Shown piece by piece: positions 43,570-57,365 of a stretch of 64,000 nucleotides of DNA. The position numbers and the translations under genes are program-made. The stretch's first letter is position 1, and every line of letters begins with the position of its first letter. Source of the DNA: Babylonia areolata (taxonomy: Eukaryota; Mollusca; Gastropoda; Neogastropoda; Buccinidae). The notes under the pieces are model-generated. The model had not been told where the DNA came from. It searched no databases and worked only from the letters and a program-made list of their open reading frames with translations. The stretch is taken from contig NC_134896.1 in the NCBI RefSeq assembly GCF_041734735.1, positions 37,660,039 to 37,724,038 on the forward strand. Direction: 5' to 3'.

Positions 43570-46500
43570 GACACTACATGTACACTGGCATTGAGGTCTT
43601 TTTAATGTTGTGTCCATGAAATTTCTGTGTCTGTTCCGTCAGATGTCTCAGTGTGGTGCCACGTTGTGTCCAGTGGAACTCTCCAGTGACTGACCACTGA
43701 TTACATCTAGTTTGTTGAGCGTGTTCATCATCTCTGTGGTGATCATTGTCCGTCAGATTTCTCACTGCAGCCGCGGATTCGGGGGTAGGGGGAGGGGGGT
43801 AGGGTGAAGGATGTGTGTGATTGGGTGCACCTGTCCGGCATAGACCTGCACAAATTAAGGAGAAAGGGAGCTTGAGAAATAGAAGTGTTATCTCGAAAGT
43901 ATATTGGCATGCATGCACTTAACCATACCCCAACTTCTTCCCCATCCATAAACACAGTCATTAGACTATTGCGCATACATAGGTAAGCACCACATGCATA
44001 TGAGACACATTGTTCGATGCCCGCGTACTCCGGCAGACAGGAAGACAACACTGAACACATCAGTGACACTGACACACAAACACATATACGCGTGCGCGCC
44101 CGCGCCCCAACATCAACACACACACACACACACATACGTATGAGATGCACAATTCGATGCCTGGTCAGAATAAACGAGCGCGCGCGCACATACACACTAA
44201 AACTAACACTTACAAAACAATTCATGAAAGGGGGAAACACATTGCCACGCCCACTTTTGCTTCGCCAGTGCAGTGTACCTATATAACAACTATTACTGTA
44301 TGACAGGTAAGGAACGGAAAAAGGTGAGTCTGTCAGTTATGATAGAAGGAAAATAACTAGATTATTTTGTGTACTTTTGGCACACTTGAACAAAGACAAT
44401 CAATATCGCCGGTTTTTCCAAAACAATTTGCTTCGTCCTTTAGCAGACGACATTTCAGCAACTGGCTTCGCTGGTCTTTGTAATATTCCAGATGAAACAC
44501 CACCGGTTAAATGCAGAAAACAAATGAAATGCCAGCTGCATATATCAACAATCTGACACCATGATGTATCTACAACAAGACTGGATTAACGGTGGGTAAT
44601 CTTCAATCAGATAATGAAATTCCGATGCATTATTCATTTTTGGCGGAACGTACCCCATAATACTATAATGACATCATTCATTTCCGTGATATTAATCCGC
44701 GCACACCTGCAAAATTTCTATTAAATGTTGCAATTTAACAGCAAAAAGATATGCAGGAGTCATAGTAGCTACATTTCATAAAACATACCAAACGATAGCT
44801 GTCAACGAATATTTAACTGCAGTTTGATTATGCAGTGAAGAACTATTTTATTTATGGATGTCGGCTGGTCCACCACCGTTAGCAGGCTCGCGTCGGGTTC
44901 CAGCAATCGTCTGCAACCTCCCCGGTTGAGTTTTCCCATTTGCAAGCATTACATTCTTTGTGAGCGTTGGAAACGTGGATAGAGAGCTGATATCATCTGA
45001 CCAGTCACACAGGTAGGATATATTCTGATTGATTTTGAACAAAACTGTTGCAAACGTTGGAATTGCAACCTGATGCATTGTAGCAGTCGACCAACATGGC
45101 GTGTGTTTTGAGCTCCCGGTGTGAGATTTGTTTTCTTTCCTGAAGCACAGTTGCGGATCTGCCCGCTTGATTGTCGCATGAGCTTTTTTGTTATGATCTG
45201 TTCATTTTGGGTTATTGGTGTAGTTTTTCTTTTATTGGATCTTGACAGTATTTTAGTTTTGTTTTCACAAAGTGACCTCATGAGGCCAAATGCTATGCGG
45301 CTGTGGAAGAGTGAGTCAAATTTATGTTGAAGAGCGTCATTGGCAAGCTGTCGTAAGGTCGAATAAATGCTGTCATACACGAACGATACAAACAAACGAT
45401 GTAAAATTTATCAAGCCATTTTATTTATTCCAAAAACAGGAATTATGTATGGGTAAATGGGTGTATTTTTCCGCTGATGACTAGAACGCGATGACTAAAT
45501 GGTTGATGATGGTGGTACTGTGACTGGGGGATCTGGATTATTGATTGATCTTGCATTCTGCATTGCTTGGCATCAGACACACCAAGACATAATTATTATG
45601 TAGATTTTCATGTTGCTGGACGTTGGGACAAGCACATTTAAGGACGCATATCACTGTTAAAAAAAAAAAAAATCAAGGACATATTTGATTTTTTTATGAT
45701 TAAAAGTTGAAATAGAAACAAATGCAATCAGCATGCAGCAACCACATACACACAGACTGTAGAGGGTTAAATATACCAGACTGTCAAGACAGGCCAAGTA
45801 TGCAGGATTGTCCAGATAATGAGGTCTGCTGAATAACTTTGTTCATGTTTAAAATGTTTTCTTGGTAGTTTTTATCTTTTTAGTTTTAAAGGTCGTAAAT
45901 TTTAAATAATCATATGATGAAAATATTTTTTTCATTATTTCACTTTGGTTTCTTAAACTTCCAAGGATTGCATGCAACAAAAATTAATTCACATACATTT
46001 GTTTTTTCAAGGAACACCCAGACCTTCCACTTCCTATTCAAGGTATATTAGAACTTGCAGTTCCTAAAAAAAAAAAAAAAAAAAAAAAAAGAAGATAGAT
46101 TTTAAGAAATAAACCAATCATAAGAAATAAAATCACCTGTTGACTACAGCATACTGTATAGATTGTATTACCTCATGCATGCCATAAAGCTAATTTGAAG
46201 TGTTAACTGTTAGTGTCACCCATGAAAAAATTCTAAGGAAAATTACTTATGAACATTATTTTTCTGTCCCACTTCTTCTGTGACTTCTGTGTCAGTATCC
46301 ATGTACTATTACAACCTGAATTCCATGAGCAGAAAAAAAATCAGAAACTATCTTTTATAAGGGAAATGTAGTGGAATACAGCTATCACAGTTGTTCAGTA
46401 TAAACTTGAACAGTACATTGAGACTGACTGGTAGAACCCTTTCAAGGCCTGATCAAAACCTTGGGTTTATGCAAAGATCGGGCATTGCTTTGTTTTTTTT

Positions 46501-49140
46501 TGTTTTGTTTATTTGATGAAAAGATTTTTTAAAAAAAGGTGGGTTTTTTTTTACAGCATATGTGGTGTAACATATGATATATCATTGGATCTGCCTGCAT
46601 GCTCTAATACCACCTGGAAACTGAAAGTTAAGAAGTTATGTTTGGAAACCCAGCCAAACACATTATAGTTGAGTTCAGTGATAAAAGATTTCCAGTTGAT
46701 CTGCATTTGTCATACTTTGACCTTGAAGTAAACATGTTAAATGATTATTCCTATTCATAGATCTATGTGGTTATGCATGTCAGATCAGATTATTTTTCTG
46801 CATGATTCTGTTGATATTCAGTCCTATTATTAAAACTTCATTTGAGGGTGAAATTTTTGCGTGGAACTTGAACACATATAGATTGTAATCAGTTTTACTT
46901 GCTATTATATAACATTTATTTAAACAAACTCTGTACTAAAATGCACATAGTGTACTTTGTTTACATCTGATCTTGGTTTTTGTGTATGTGATATCACTCT
47001 ACATCATACTTTGAGTGGTTGTCTGGGTACTATTTTCCATGAGATGATAAATCAAGGTCCCATATTAGTACAGGCAGCATGAACTTAGTGCATAATAAAT
47101 TAAATAATATGTAAATGAACACTAGTCCAGTAAGTCTGTTTTGCATACACATGATACAGGTTTGTGTGTGTGGGTGTGTGAAGAGAGAGACAGAGACTGA
47201 GAGTGTTTAATGTCATGCTTGTGACTTTGTGAGCTGGAGACTGGCTGTGAAGTGGTGAACCAAACTAGTGTCATTGAGTTGTCATTGACATTGAAAACTG
47301 TCTATGGAGGGCAGTGAAAAGCCTCAGGGGCAGGTATTTAACCTTAAGCTCAATTTAGTTTGTTCATGAAAAAGATTTTTTAGTGTGGGGTGGTGAAGGG
47401 GCTTGACCTTAGTGGTGAAGGGGGAAGAGGTGTGTGGATGTGTACATGCACCAATGCTTCCTTGATCTTAAAAGTTAAGAAAGTAAAACTCTTCAGAGTC
47501 TAACCAGTCTAGATACTGAAAGTGACACCAGTATCATCAGTTACACAGCACTTTGGGATTTTATGGCCTAGGCCAACTCAAAATGTGTATACATCTCTTT
47601 AAAAACCATTTCCCTTGAATCTATGCTGGGAGATTTCAGTCTTGCTCCAAAAATAGAAGCTGATCAATTTGTTTAAAAAGTCCATCTTTTGTTGTCATAA
47701 TGTGCAGTGAAGGAAGAAGGTATGATTGATAAATCATGAAATGATGAATCCATTTCAAGAAAAGATGGAAAAAAAAGTTTCGTCTTCTGTGTTTGTGGGT
47801 TACTTTTTCCACATTCACTTCTTTTCTAGTGATCAGTGAGTGGGCTTAATTATAAATGTGTGACTGTGTACTGAGAGGGTGGAGGGGAGTGATGGAGAAT
47901 ATAAACGTGTGACTTTATTTTTTTCCTTTCTAAATTACTTTGTGTAGGCAGGTGTACTCAGTTTTCAGCTGTGCAAATTGGGTATGGGTATGTTACTGTT
48001 TCTGCAACATGATAAACACTTGTTTCACTTTTTGACCTTTTATTCCAGCCTTTGTCATGTTTTTATGTGCATTGGACTTGACTGTGGGCTGAGAGATTGT
48101 ATGGTGAGAGTGATGAGTATGTGGATGCACAGTGTATAAGTTAAAAGTGCGAAAGCATTCATATGTGTGTACAGGTATTTTTGTACATGTTTATATTTTT
48201 TCTTCTTTTTTAAAAGTACTTGTAGAATAGTGATGTCTTTATTGGCTTGGCTTTGAATTTGTTGTATGTAATTGTTTATTGTTTGCTTGTAATTTGTTTA
48301 TGTCATTATTATAGACACCACTCTTAATTCTTCTGTGTTTTTGATTGGCTGTGGTGCCCATCTGTTATATTGTTGTATTATTACTATTTTTGATATGGAC
48401 ATTTCAGTTGTTAGAATGAAGCAAAGGACAAGATCATTTTTTATGTGATTATTCTTGATATAGCACCACTAACTTGAAAACTTAAATCAAAGGGATATAC
48501 CTTAATTTGTTTTAGTTTTGTTTTGCTGTAAGATAAACACACATGCACATACACAAAAAAGCACACACACATATATGTGTGTAACAGACCTGATGACCAC
48601 AGCCAGTGATGTCTTAAAGGCTTGGCCTATGAGATGTCTGTGCGTCTGCTACAGAATAGGAGACCTGGCACAGAGGATCGTGTTCACCATATAAAGACAC
48701 TGTAAGAGGGAGGAGGGGGGGATCAGAAGATCATTGCTGGGCACACAATGAAAGGGGAGATAAGGGAGTTGAAAAGAAGCAAACCAAACACTTTGTTGAG
48801 AAAATGTGTCTGAGGAAAGTGATCCTGCTCTCTCAACTTTCCGATACATGTGAGATCTACGAAAGAGACTGCTGTTCCAGAATTTATTGCAGAGGCTGGT
48901 CAAGCTACATGGTGTGAACACCAAAAGACACAAATAAACATTGTCTTCTGAAAAAGATGGATGCCACTTATCTGTATGTTTGTGTGTGTGTATTATTTAT
49001 AGTTTACTCTGTGTGTGTATGTGTGTGTTACGTATGTATGAGGGCTTTACTTGTTATTTAGTGCTGTAATCTTGTATGATCAGTGATGACACCATCAGTT
49101 TTCTCTGTTAGACACATTATTTAATTCTGTGTGGTTGTAG
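43570..49140. other. Intergenic, AT-rich, no gene recognised
   Basis: This is the longest repeat-poor stretch. It has poly-A runs (45660, 46068), two related short segments near 43990-44030 and 44130-44170 (catatgaga or cgtatgaga followed by cgatgcc), and a CpG-dense patch at 44850-45120 (separate entry). No conserved peptide was recognised on either strand. Confidence 0.5.
44850..45120 (+). promoter_or_regulatory. CpG-dense patch, candidate promoter or non-coding first exon
   Basis: CpG sites are dense here against an AT-rich background, and cacacag|gtagga at 45012/45013 is a usable splice donor. A ccaacatggcg motif (45092) resembles a YY1-type site. Beta-spectrin needs an upstream untranslated exon, so this is one possible place. 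It is inference only. Confidence 0.2.
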
Positions 49141-49154
49141 GTGGGGAATGAAGA

Positions 49155-49540
49155 GGAAAGTGGCAGAATGGTTAAGATGCTCATCTGCCCATACAGTGTC
49201 CTTGAGTATCTGGGTTCTGATCCTGGTCTAACCCTTTCTCCCAAATTTGACTGGAAAATCAAACTGAGTGTTCAGTCAATTGGATGAGACAATAAACTGA
49301 GGTCCCATGTGTAGCACACACTTGGCACACTGAAATAGTGAAAAAGAACCCATGGTAACATAAATGTTGTCCTCTGGCAAAATTCTGTAGAAGAAATCCA
49401 CTCTGACAGGTGCACAAATGCACTGGAGACATGACAAAGTGTGTTGGTCTAAGCTGCTGGTCAGGCATCTGCCTAGCAGATGTGGTATGGATGTGTCCAT
49501 AGATTGTGAGGCCTCCATGAGAAACTGCAAGAGATGATGA
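49155..49540 (+). mobile_element. SINE family B, near full-length plus-strand copy
   Basis: Head gtggcagaatggttaagatg with a B-box-like gggttctgatcc, body (gatgagacaataaactgagg, aagaacccatggtaac, aaattctgtagaagaaatcc) and 3' part (gctgctggtcaggcatctgc, tgaggcctccatgagaaact). It is the reference copy that shows all parts in order, about 385 bp. Confidence 0.88.
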
Positions 49541-49544
49541 CTGG

Positions 49545-50826
49545 TCAGTGGTGGAGGGGGGGAGTATGCATTGTCGATTGAGTGTTTCCAGTGAGAAGGC
49601 ATGTACTGATGCACTGCACAGTAGAGCTATCTGAACATGATACAAATGAATATGTTGGTCTTTTTCATTGTATGAAGTGATCAGTTAGACTGAAAGGAAA
49701 GGTGGGTGCAAAGGCATATAGTCAGATAATCCTCTGTTGTGACCTCACAGTTTGTTCAGTCTTCAGCTAAAGCCCCAACACCTTCATGCTTGGCTGCTCA
49801 CCTGGAACTTCATTGAATGCCAGAGCTTCTGGCTGGTCTGTGCATATGCTGTACACATGTACTTGTGTCTGCGTAGCCAGTGGACTTGTTGGTTCCTTCA
49901 CCCAGTCCCTCTTTCTGAAACATAAAACCATCCATGAAACAAGTTTATCGTTTTCAAATGGTATACTTTATTTTTGTTTATATGACTGAGGAGTTTGGTT
50001 GTGGTCATTGATATGGACTCATTGACTGTGTTGCAAGTGGTGTTGTGAACTCGAGTTGCACAAATGATATTCAGTCAATCATGACTCATGGATTATATAA
50101 GTAAATATGTATCTGAATTTGACTATGATAAGAAACTGATAATTGGAATTTAATTGTACTTATAATGTGTGTGGGACCTCCTCCTTTCAGTAACACTTCA
50201 TGCGAATAGATGTCACCTGAGATTGTAAAATGAATTGTGTGGGTGGATTTTCTGACAGAAGGCAGTGTTACCAGTCAACAGGGTGGTGATTGTACAAGGG
50301 TAAATATAGGACAGGCTTTGCTCATTCCTTGGAAGTTAGAGATATAGATCCCCCCCCCCCACCCCCAGATAGTGGAATCCGTAAAGGACAACTACAGCAT
50401 TGGGCAACTTGATGTCAGGTTTGTATTTTGTTTTCAGTCTCTTGGCTCAGGTATTAGTGAACTAATGACATTGTCAAGAATGACACAGCTAATAATTTCA
50501 GTGCAAAACTCAGATATTTGTGGTTGATATATATCATACAGCAGTGTCACACACTGTTCCCTAAACACACACCCTATAGCAGTGTGAAAACATTCTAATA
50601 CAAGTTATTTATTAGCAATCCCATTGATTAAAAAATCAAAACCATAATAGCAAAAATGTGTTGGTAACACCCAGTCCTCCCCCTCCATACAGTTTGATCA
50701 TCAAAATAACTCCAAAATAAAAACAAAAACAAACAAAACCCAAAACACCCCCCATGAGTGTGAAATGCATCACAATAAATCCCAGAAGACTGGACTACAG
50801 TTTACAACTGACAACACCTCTCCCCC

Positions 50827-50874
<48 letters not shown>

Positions 50875-51622
50875 TGTGTGAGTACGAGCGCAGTTCCCCC
50901 TCCCCAAGCACCCCCTTCCATACACACAGAAATATGTATCCATCAGTATGGACAAACATCAAATTAAAATTACCCTTGAAATACCCCCAAAGAGGAAACA
51001 TGCTTAAGTCATTTTCTGTTCAAAGAGGTTTGTTTCATACTCCTTCCCTCCTTTCTTCTTGCACCTCCTGAGTGCATTCCTTCTCCTGTCTCTTTCCCTC
51101 CAATACCTCTTATCCCCCCCCCCCTACACACCCACACACTGGGGGGATAAGGGGTGAGGGGGGGGGGGTAGTATGAAATTGAAAGAATGAAAGGTAGATT
51201 TGCTGGACTTGCAAGGTTGCAGTCCATAGGATGCAAGATGAGTTTGAATCCCGGAATGTTTGCCCAAGCCCTTTTTGCGGCTGCTTGCTGTTGTGTTAGA
51301 ACGTTCTGTCATTCAGCATGCATGATCTGTAAGTGGAAGAGAGTGGTGCCGCTTTAAACCCAGAATTTAACCAACATGGCTGGTGCGCTTCCAAGTGAGA
51401 AGCTGTCGGAAGCCAAACATGCTAGTGGGCTGTGAAAGAGAACAGACAGTCCAGCGAAGAATCCTGTCGGCACTAATTGATGGGGAAAATGGGAAGGCAG
51501 GGAGGTGGGGAACAGTCAGTCAGTGTGGCTGGCAGGGAAGGGGCCTATGTTCAGGGATGCTAGGGTGCTTTAGAGTGGACAGCACTTGACTGGCTTGGCC
51601 AGTGATTCACCAATCCAAAGGC

Positions 51623-51657
<35 letters not shown>

Positions 51658-53235
51658 ACGCCCACACCAATAGACACCTCGTAGTTTTCCAGTGGCAGAC
51701 GAGGTGTGGTCATGAGATCATTCCCGTCCTCGGCTGCAGACAGGAGGGGATGACAGACTCATCTGCCTGACACAGCTATGGAGATACTAATCAAACCAAA
51801 AACAAGACAATCCCAAAAAGAAGTGGTTGACCACGCCACCACTGCACTGAATGTTTCTAATCAAACACAAGAAAGGGGGCAAGGAATTTGTAAATATATT
51901 ATTGATGTTACATTGCACACGTGCACGCGCACACACAGACACATACACACACACACATATTTTGATGTTGATAAAAAAAAAAAAAAACAGGAAAATAAAT
52001 TAGCCTCCTCCTGCCATTCCTCTCATCTCCCATTTCCTCCCATCAGTTTTATTTTTCCACGACAGAATTTGCAGAAGCATTACAAGTCAAGAAATAGAAA
52101 AAAACAACAACAAACAAACAATCAAAAAACAACAGCTGTTGATCATACGTCTTCACCGTCAAGAGTTGATGCATCTAGTTACAACATCATGCCTGACAGT
52201 AGTGAGAATCCAGCCGTTTGATGGAGGTGCCATGTTGATGCTGGAACAGTGGAAGTAGAAGGAAGCGGCGTCAGAGGGATTGCTGTGTAAACTGAACATG
52301 TGAAGAGTGGTCAGGGAGAGAGTCCAGCTGTTGCTGGCCAGGTGTTGCTGGCAGTCCAGGGGAAGAGCACAGATAGGGGACTGGCAGCACACCATTACCA
52401 TTCCATCCTCGATTGGCCTCTTGTCTGTTACTCCGTTGCCGCAGCAACCAGCCTGTACTGTTAGCCAGAAGGCCCAACGCCAGCACAACTTGGAGAAGGG
52501 GAGGGGGCATGGCGGTGTGGAAGATGTCTGTTATCAGTATGCGGAGCCAGGGCAGGCTGGCTGGCAGGGCGGCACAGCAGCGCTACGCAGCGCAACACGG
52601 TGCATTCCTGGCACGTCTGTCTAGTCAGACCGGCTCCCTCCCGTTCCCCAGCGTTAGTTGAAGGAGGAGTAGGGCTCTTCTCTGGCCGTGCTCACAGGAT
52701 GAAAACTCAGCGGGCTGCTTTCTGACACCTTTTCTTGACTGGTCACCCGCAAGGAAAGGATAGTGGAACGTTTTCGATTTGATTCGTAAGATATTTTTCT
52801 TCCACTTCGATTTGTACGTGTGTTAGTTGCATAAGAAAATCAGTTGTTGTTTTTTGGCAAATATAATCCACTGCACAACAGTGGTTCTGTCTCTTTGGTT
52901 GTGGTTCAAAAGCTCCATCTATTCGTGGACTGCATGGGGTTAAGTATGCAGGTCAGTGGGTTGTACATAGTTGTAGGTTTGTAATCTTGCAGTATGGCAG
53001 AATTTTTTGTTAGCATGAGAGGTCTTAGAGGTGATGACATACATGATTCTAGACTATGATTTATGAGATAAACAAAGTGTTAATGATTGGCAAATCTCTC
53101 AGAAAATAACTTGCAACATCATTGTCAGATTTAGGAGGGATAGACAGCAGGGATAGACAGCATAATTTCAGACGTGTACTGAAAGGTGAAGGATCTATTA
53201 CTGTGTGTTTCACTAACATATATTTTGAGAATGAG
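49545..53235. other. Intergenic, no gene recognised
   Basis: Contains (CA)n at 50830-50870, (GT)n at 51627-51655, C or G runs (50349, 51115) and a GC-richer patch (52240-52720) with many CpG sites. No peptide on either strand matched a known family. Confidence 0.45.
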
Positions 53236-53237
53236 AT

Positions 53238-53350
53238 CAGTATCAGTATTAGTTGCTCAAGGAGGCGTCACTGCGTTCGGTCAAATCCATATATGCTACA
53301 CATCTGCCAAGCATATGCCTGACCAGCAGCGTAACCCAACGCGAATGAGA
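53238..53350 (-). mobile_element. SINE family B, 3' fragment
   Basis: tgctcaaggaggcgtcactg, cgttcggtcaaatccatata and gcctgaccagcagcgtaacc match the 3' part of the copies at 40812 and 49155. The fragment starts with an agtatcagtatt-type simple tail. Confidence 0.8.
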
Positions 53351-53654
53351 GAGATGGTGTGGTCAGATGAGACTCATTCTGTAACAACTAGATTACTGGG
53401 CTGCAGTTTTAAAGTTTAATTTGTTTAGGGGAAAATATTAAAACCCTGAAGATTGTGCTACCACCAACCATGGCCGATTACAAGATTGTTTTTGTTGTGC
53501 AAGAAGCATTTCTTAAAGATTGGGAAAGAACCTCCCAACTATTGAGGAGACTTCTACCCCAAAGTCTGCATGACGCCCAGGTGGAGAAGAGAGAAAACAT
53601 TACTGATTTAATTTACCTTGTGTGTTGAGAGTACTTGTTTTACATTTGTCAATC

Positions 53655-53830
53655 TTAGAATAGAATATAATAGAATAGAACATGTCTTTATTACCATGTG
53701 TACCAGGGTCACAAGGAATATTGGGGTGGGGGGGAGTTAGTACATAACAAGGTATGTACATAAATTGAAAATCATACACAAACACAGATACAGTAGAAAT
53801 TAGGATACATACAAGTGCATATCAATACAA
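53655..53830 (-). mobile_element. Probable non-LTR element 3' end with (ATTCT)n tail
   Basis: On the minus strand a taataaagacatgttctatt signal is followed by ctatt pentamers (+ strand agaatagaatataatagaat). This is the layout of a LINE or SINE 3' end. No coding part is visible. Confidence 0.5.
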
Positions 53831-54190
53831 AAACTTGTACATACTCACACATGCACACACTGTATCTTATATTCTTGGCATTCAGAGCTATTTCCATACT
53901 GTTATAAATGCATGATACCTTTGTTTTCCTTGGAGGGTGCACACTGGCCAGATACCTCTGTCCTCAGCCCTCTAATTTGTTAATGAATTAAAAAGAAAAA
54001 AGGCCAAAACAGGGGATATGTAGAATTAATGAATAATCAATCTGGAGATGCTTGGAACTTTATATTTTTTTGATAACAAAGAGCTTCTTTAGCTTTTACC
54101 AGGGACAACAAAAGAGTTTGGACTAGCTGAATACAGTGGAAAATTAAACAGCCCTATCATAATATCTGAAAACCATGGAAAGGGGTATGG
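53831..54190. other. Intergenic, no gene recognised
   Basis: AT-rich unique sequence between a LINE-like 3' end and a minisatellite. Confidence 0.5.
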
Positions 54191-54224
54191 CTGCATGCTC
54201 AACCACAGGGTTTAATTCACTTGC

Positions 54225-55215
54225 TGTGCCACATTGTGATGTGCTGACAGCACTGTAGACTTCAGAATGCACCATTCACTTGTGCCACATTGTGGTGTGC
54301 TGACAGCGCTGTAGACTTCAGAATGCACCGTTCACTTGCAGTGCCCCACTGTGGTGTGCTGACAGCGCTGTAGACTTCAGAATACACCATTCACTTGTGC
54401 CACATTGTGGTGTGCTGACAGCGCTGGAGACTGTAAAATGCACCCATTCACTTGCTGGAATGCATAATTCATGTGCTTTGTCACAGAATAGTGTGGTGGC
54501 AGCACTGGAGACTGCTGATCATAACACTGGTTTGCTGACAGCACTGGAGACTTCAGAATGCACCATTCACTTTCTGTGCCACATTGTGGTGTGCTGACAG
54601 GGCTGGAGACTGCAGAATGCATAATGCATTTGCTTTGTCATATTGTGGTGTGCTGACAGCAATGGAGACGGCAAAATGCACCATTCAAATGCTGGAAACG
54701 GGGAGTGCATAATTCATACATGTGTATCCAGTCATGGAACAGTGTGCTGACAGCACAGGAGACTGCTGAACATAACGCTGTGGTGTGCTGACAGCACTGG
54801 AGACTGCTGAACATAACACTGCGGTGTGCTGACAGCACTGGAGACTGCTGAACATAACGCTGTGGTGTGCTGACAGCACTGGAGACTGCTGAACATGACG
54901 CTGTGGTGTGCTGACAGCACTGGAGACTGCTGGACATAACACTGTGGTGTGCTGACAGCACTGGAGACTGCTGAACATAACGCTGTGGCATGCTGACAGC
55001 ACTGGAGACTGCAGAATGCACTATTCACATGCTGGAAACGGGAATGCAGAAATCATACACTTGTGCTCTGTCACAGAATGGTGTGGTGACAGCACTGAGG
55101 ACTGAACACCTCATTCACTTGCTGTCTGACATGATGGTGTGCTGACAGCAGTGAAGACTGGGATAGATCTTTCACTTGTTTGGTCATATCCTAGCGTGCT
55201 GACTGCCGGAGACTG
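54225..55215 (+). repeat. 41-bp minisatellite with longer flanking variants
   Basis: Core 54770-55010 has seven clean 41-bp units, tgtggtgtgctgacagcact plus ggagactgctgaacataacg. The flanks on both sides carry 55-80 bp units with the same gtgctgacagc..tggagact heart plus aatgcaccattcacttgc. The minus-strand ORFs here are repeat readings. Confidence 0.93.
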
Positions 55216-55661
55216 CAGAATGCAAATATTGGAAGGTGTCTTCAAATCATCAGATGTTACACATGTATTCTATACAAATAGCTAGATGCAGAATTGGCTT
55301 TGAATATGTTGACTTAATCATATTTGAATTTCTCACAGTTCAGGGTGTTACCCTAGCAGGTCTTTAAAGCTGGGTCGAGTGAAGGACTGACCGTGTGTCT
55401 GATAACATTAGATCAGAACAACAGTCAGCAGCATTTTTGTCTGTGCCTTTTACAAGTGCACACACACACACACACATGCACACACACACACACACACAGA
55501 CACACAAACACACACACATACATACACACAGAGTTGATTGCACTGACACATCCACCCACATAGATTGCAAACAGTCTATCAGTATTACACTAAACAGAAC
55601 TGTTGAGACTTATGAGATCTGTAAGTGCATATGGTTATGCCTTTGCAGGCGTGCGTGCGTG

Positions 55662-55692
<31 letters not shown>

Positions 55693-57125
55693 ACACACTC
55701 ACACACACATTTACAGAGAGAGAACACACATATGGACAAACAGCTTGCAAAATGCACAACACAGATATGCATACTGACTGACATGACTTACTGCAAATAC
55801 TCCGTTATTTTAGTTTGAATGTGTGTTGAGGGGATGAATGATTGCGAAGATGTGCATACACTTTGTGTGTGTGTGCATGTGCGTGTTGGAGGTTGGGCGT
55901 GGACGGGGGTGTGGGGGGTTAGCTGGGGATTATGCAGTGCAGTGAGGAAGGACGGATGTGCAACTGTTGGCAATACAAATATGTTTATCTACCTGTCAAT
56001 CTATCTATATCAGCCTGTCTCTGTTTCTCTCTCTATATATCAGTATGAGTAGGGAGGGAGAGGTGGGGGTGGGCTTTCGTGTGAAGATAGGCGTGTCAAG
56101 AGAAACACGGTTGTGCAGCTGTACATGACATTCAGTATACAACGTGCGTGCGCTTGTGTGCTTTTGTGTGTGTGTGCGTGTGTGTGTGTGTTTCGCACGG
56201 CGACAAAAAGGGGATAAGGTCGTGAGAAGGTAGGAGGCCCAGCCAGCCCGGCGGGGTGGTGGTGTGAGGGTGGAGGTTGTGCAGTTTTCTTCAGGGCCAG
56301 ATGATCTGGCTGGGCTGGGTGATAAGTGCTCGTGCTGCACACCTTTCCTTGCCCCCACCCCCTACCCTCACCCCTCCTTTCCCCCGATCCCTCATGTCGG
56401 CCTGAACACTTCCCCCTCCCCTCCTTACCTCCCCCCCCCCCTTAACCCCTCCCCACCCCCTTTACCCCAACCAGAGTTTTGGGAGAGCTTCTGCCTGCCC
56501 GGCACGCTATTTAATTAAAAGCAGGTCCCGGTGTGTGTGTAACCTGTGGGAAAGAGATGACCTTCAGTGCTTATGCTGGTGACGGCCGCCCTCAAGGTCA
56601 GCGTTCAGACAGATCAACAACTTGCACGTGCACTGAGAGGACAAGTGGACCAGAGCAAACCGAACAGTCAGCTCACTGACCCATTTGGCTCCCACGCACA
56701 ACCGGTTTTAACACACACACACACACACACACACACAAAACAAAAACAAAAAAAGCAAAAAAACAACCCCCCTCCCCAAAAAAAACAACACGTGTCCCGT
56801 GTCCCAGATGACCAGTGGGGTTAGAAAAGAAGAATGGCAGCTGTTACCAGCATTATTCGAGAGGAAAGCAGTCAGTTCACATGGTCCAGATACAGTGTGA
56901 TACAAAGCACAGGAAACATGGTGTGTATTTTTACACACACATACACACACACACACCATGTTTCCTGTGGTTTGTATTGCACTATCTCTGGTGTAAGTGT
57001 GCATTGGGCCATACGTGTATGCATACACACACATAGCTCAATGCTCACTTAACCAGAGATTGATACGAGGTTACAGTTGGGGCAGCAGCAAAGGGAGAGC
57101 TGTGTGACCATCAGTGGTTTCTACA
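55216..57125. other. Intergenic with CA microsatellites, no gene recognised
   Basis: CA-rich tracts lie at 55458-55530, 55660-55710 and 56711-56738; a C-rich stretch spans 56345-56470. A GC-richer part (56190-56660) includes tatttaattaaaagc followed by CpG-containing sequence. A long hairpin lies at 56895-56982 (separate entry). Confidence 0.45.
56895..56982. repeat. Imperfect inverted repeat, 32-bp arms, 24-bp loop
   Basis: The left arm 56895-56926 (core cacaggaaacatggtgtgt) pairs with the right arm 56951-56982 (acacaccatgtttcctgtg), 29 of 32 positions complementary. A CA-rich loop lies between. It could be a decayed palindromic element or a hairpin RNA source. Confidence 0.85.
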
Positions 57126-57129
57126 CTGC

Positions 57130-57365
57130 AGTGGGGTTTCATTTACGGTTTAGTCTTTTGTGAAGGACTTTGACTCAAACCAGGAGGCAAGATTACCCTG
57201 GCTCTTAGTGTTGGAGCCTTGGGGGCTAGTTCGCCTTTAGGAACCATTCCAACACCCTCTTAAAACCCTCTTGGCCCAGAGAGTGGGGATATAACTTGGG
57301 CAAGACACTCGCCACTATGATCAAATTCTAACCCAGATAATTGGGATAACAGTTGCCTTCTCTGC
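57130..57365 (+). mobile_element. Interspersed repeat, SINE-like (family C)
   Basis: tttgactcaaaccaggaggc, tggagccttgggggctagtt, aggaaccattccaacaccct and aacttgggcaagacactcgc form a block I recognise as a dispersed gastropod repeat. There is no second full copy here, and class and ends are uncertain. Confidence 0.5.

Noticed and set aside
43574-43918. 114-codon minus-strand ORF
   Set aside because: Proline-rich low-complexity part and repeat-array overlap; no recognisable domain.
44949-45395. 148-codon minus-strand ORF without repeats
   Set aside because: No motif or family recognised, ordinary composition, no splice context that helps. It could be chance; kept only as part of the CpG-patch neighbourhood.
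51778-52510. ORFs on both strands in a GC-richer patch (up to 147 codons)
   Set aside because: Lysine/asparagine- and CA-tract-derived segments, conflicting frames, no homology seen.
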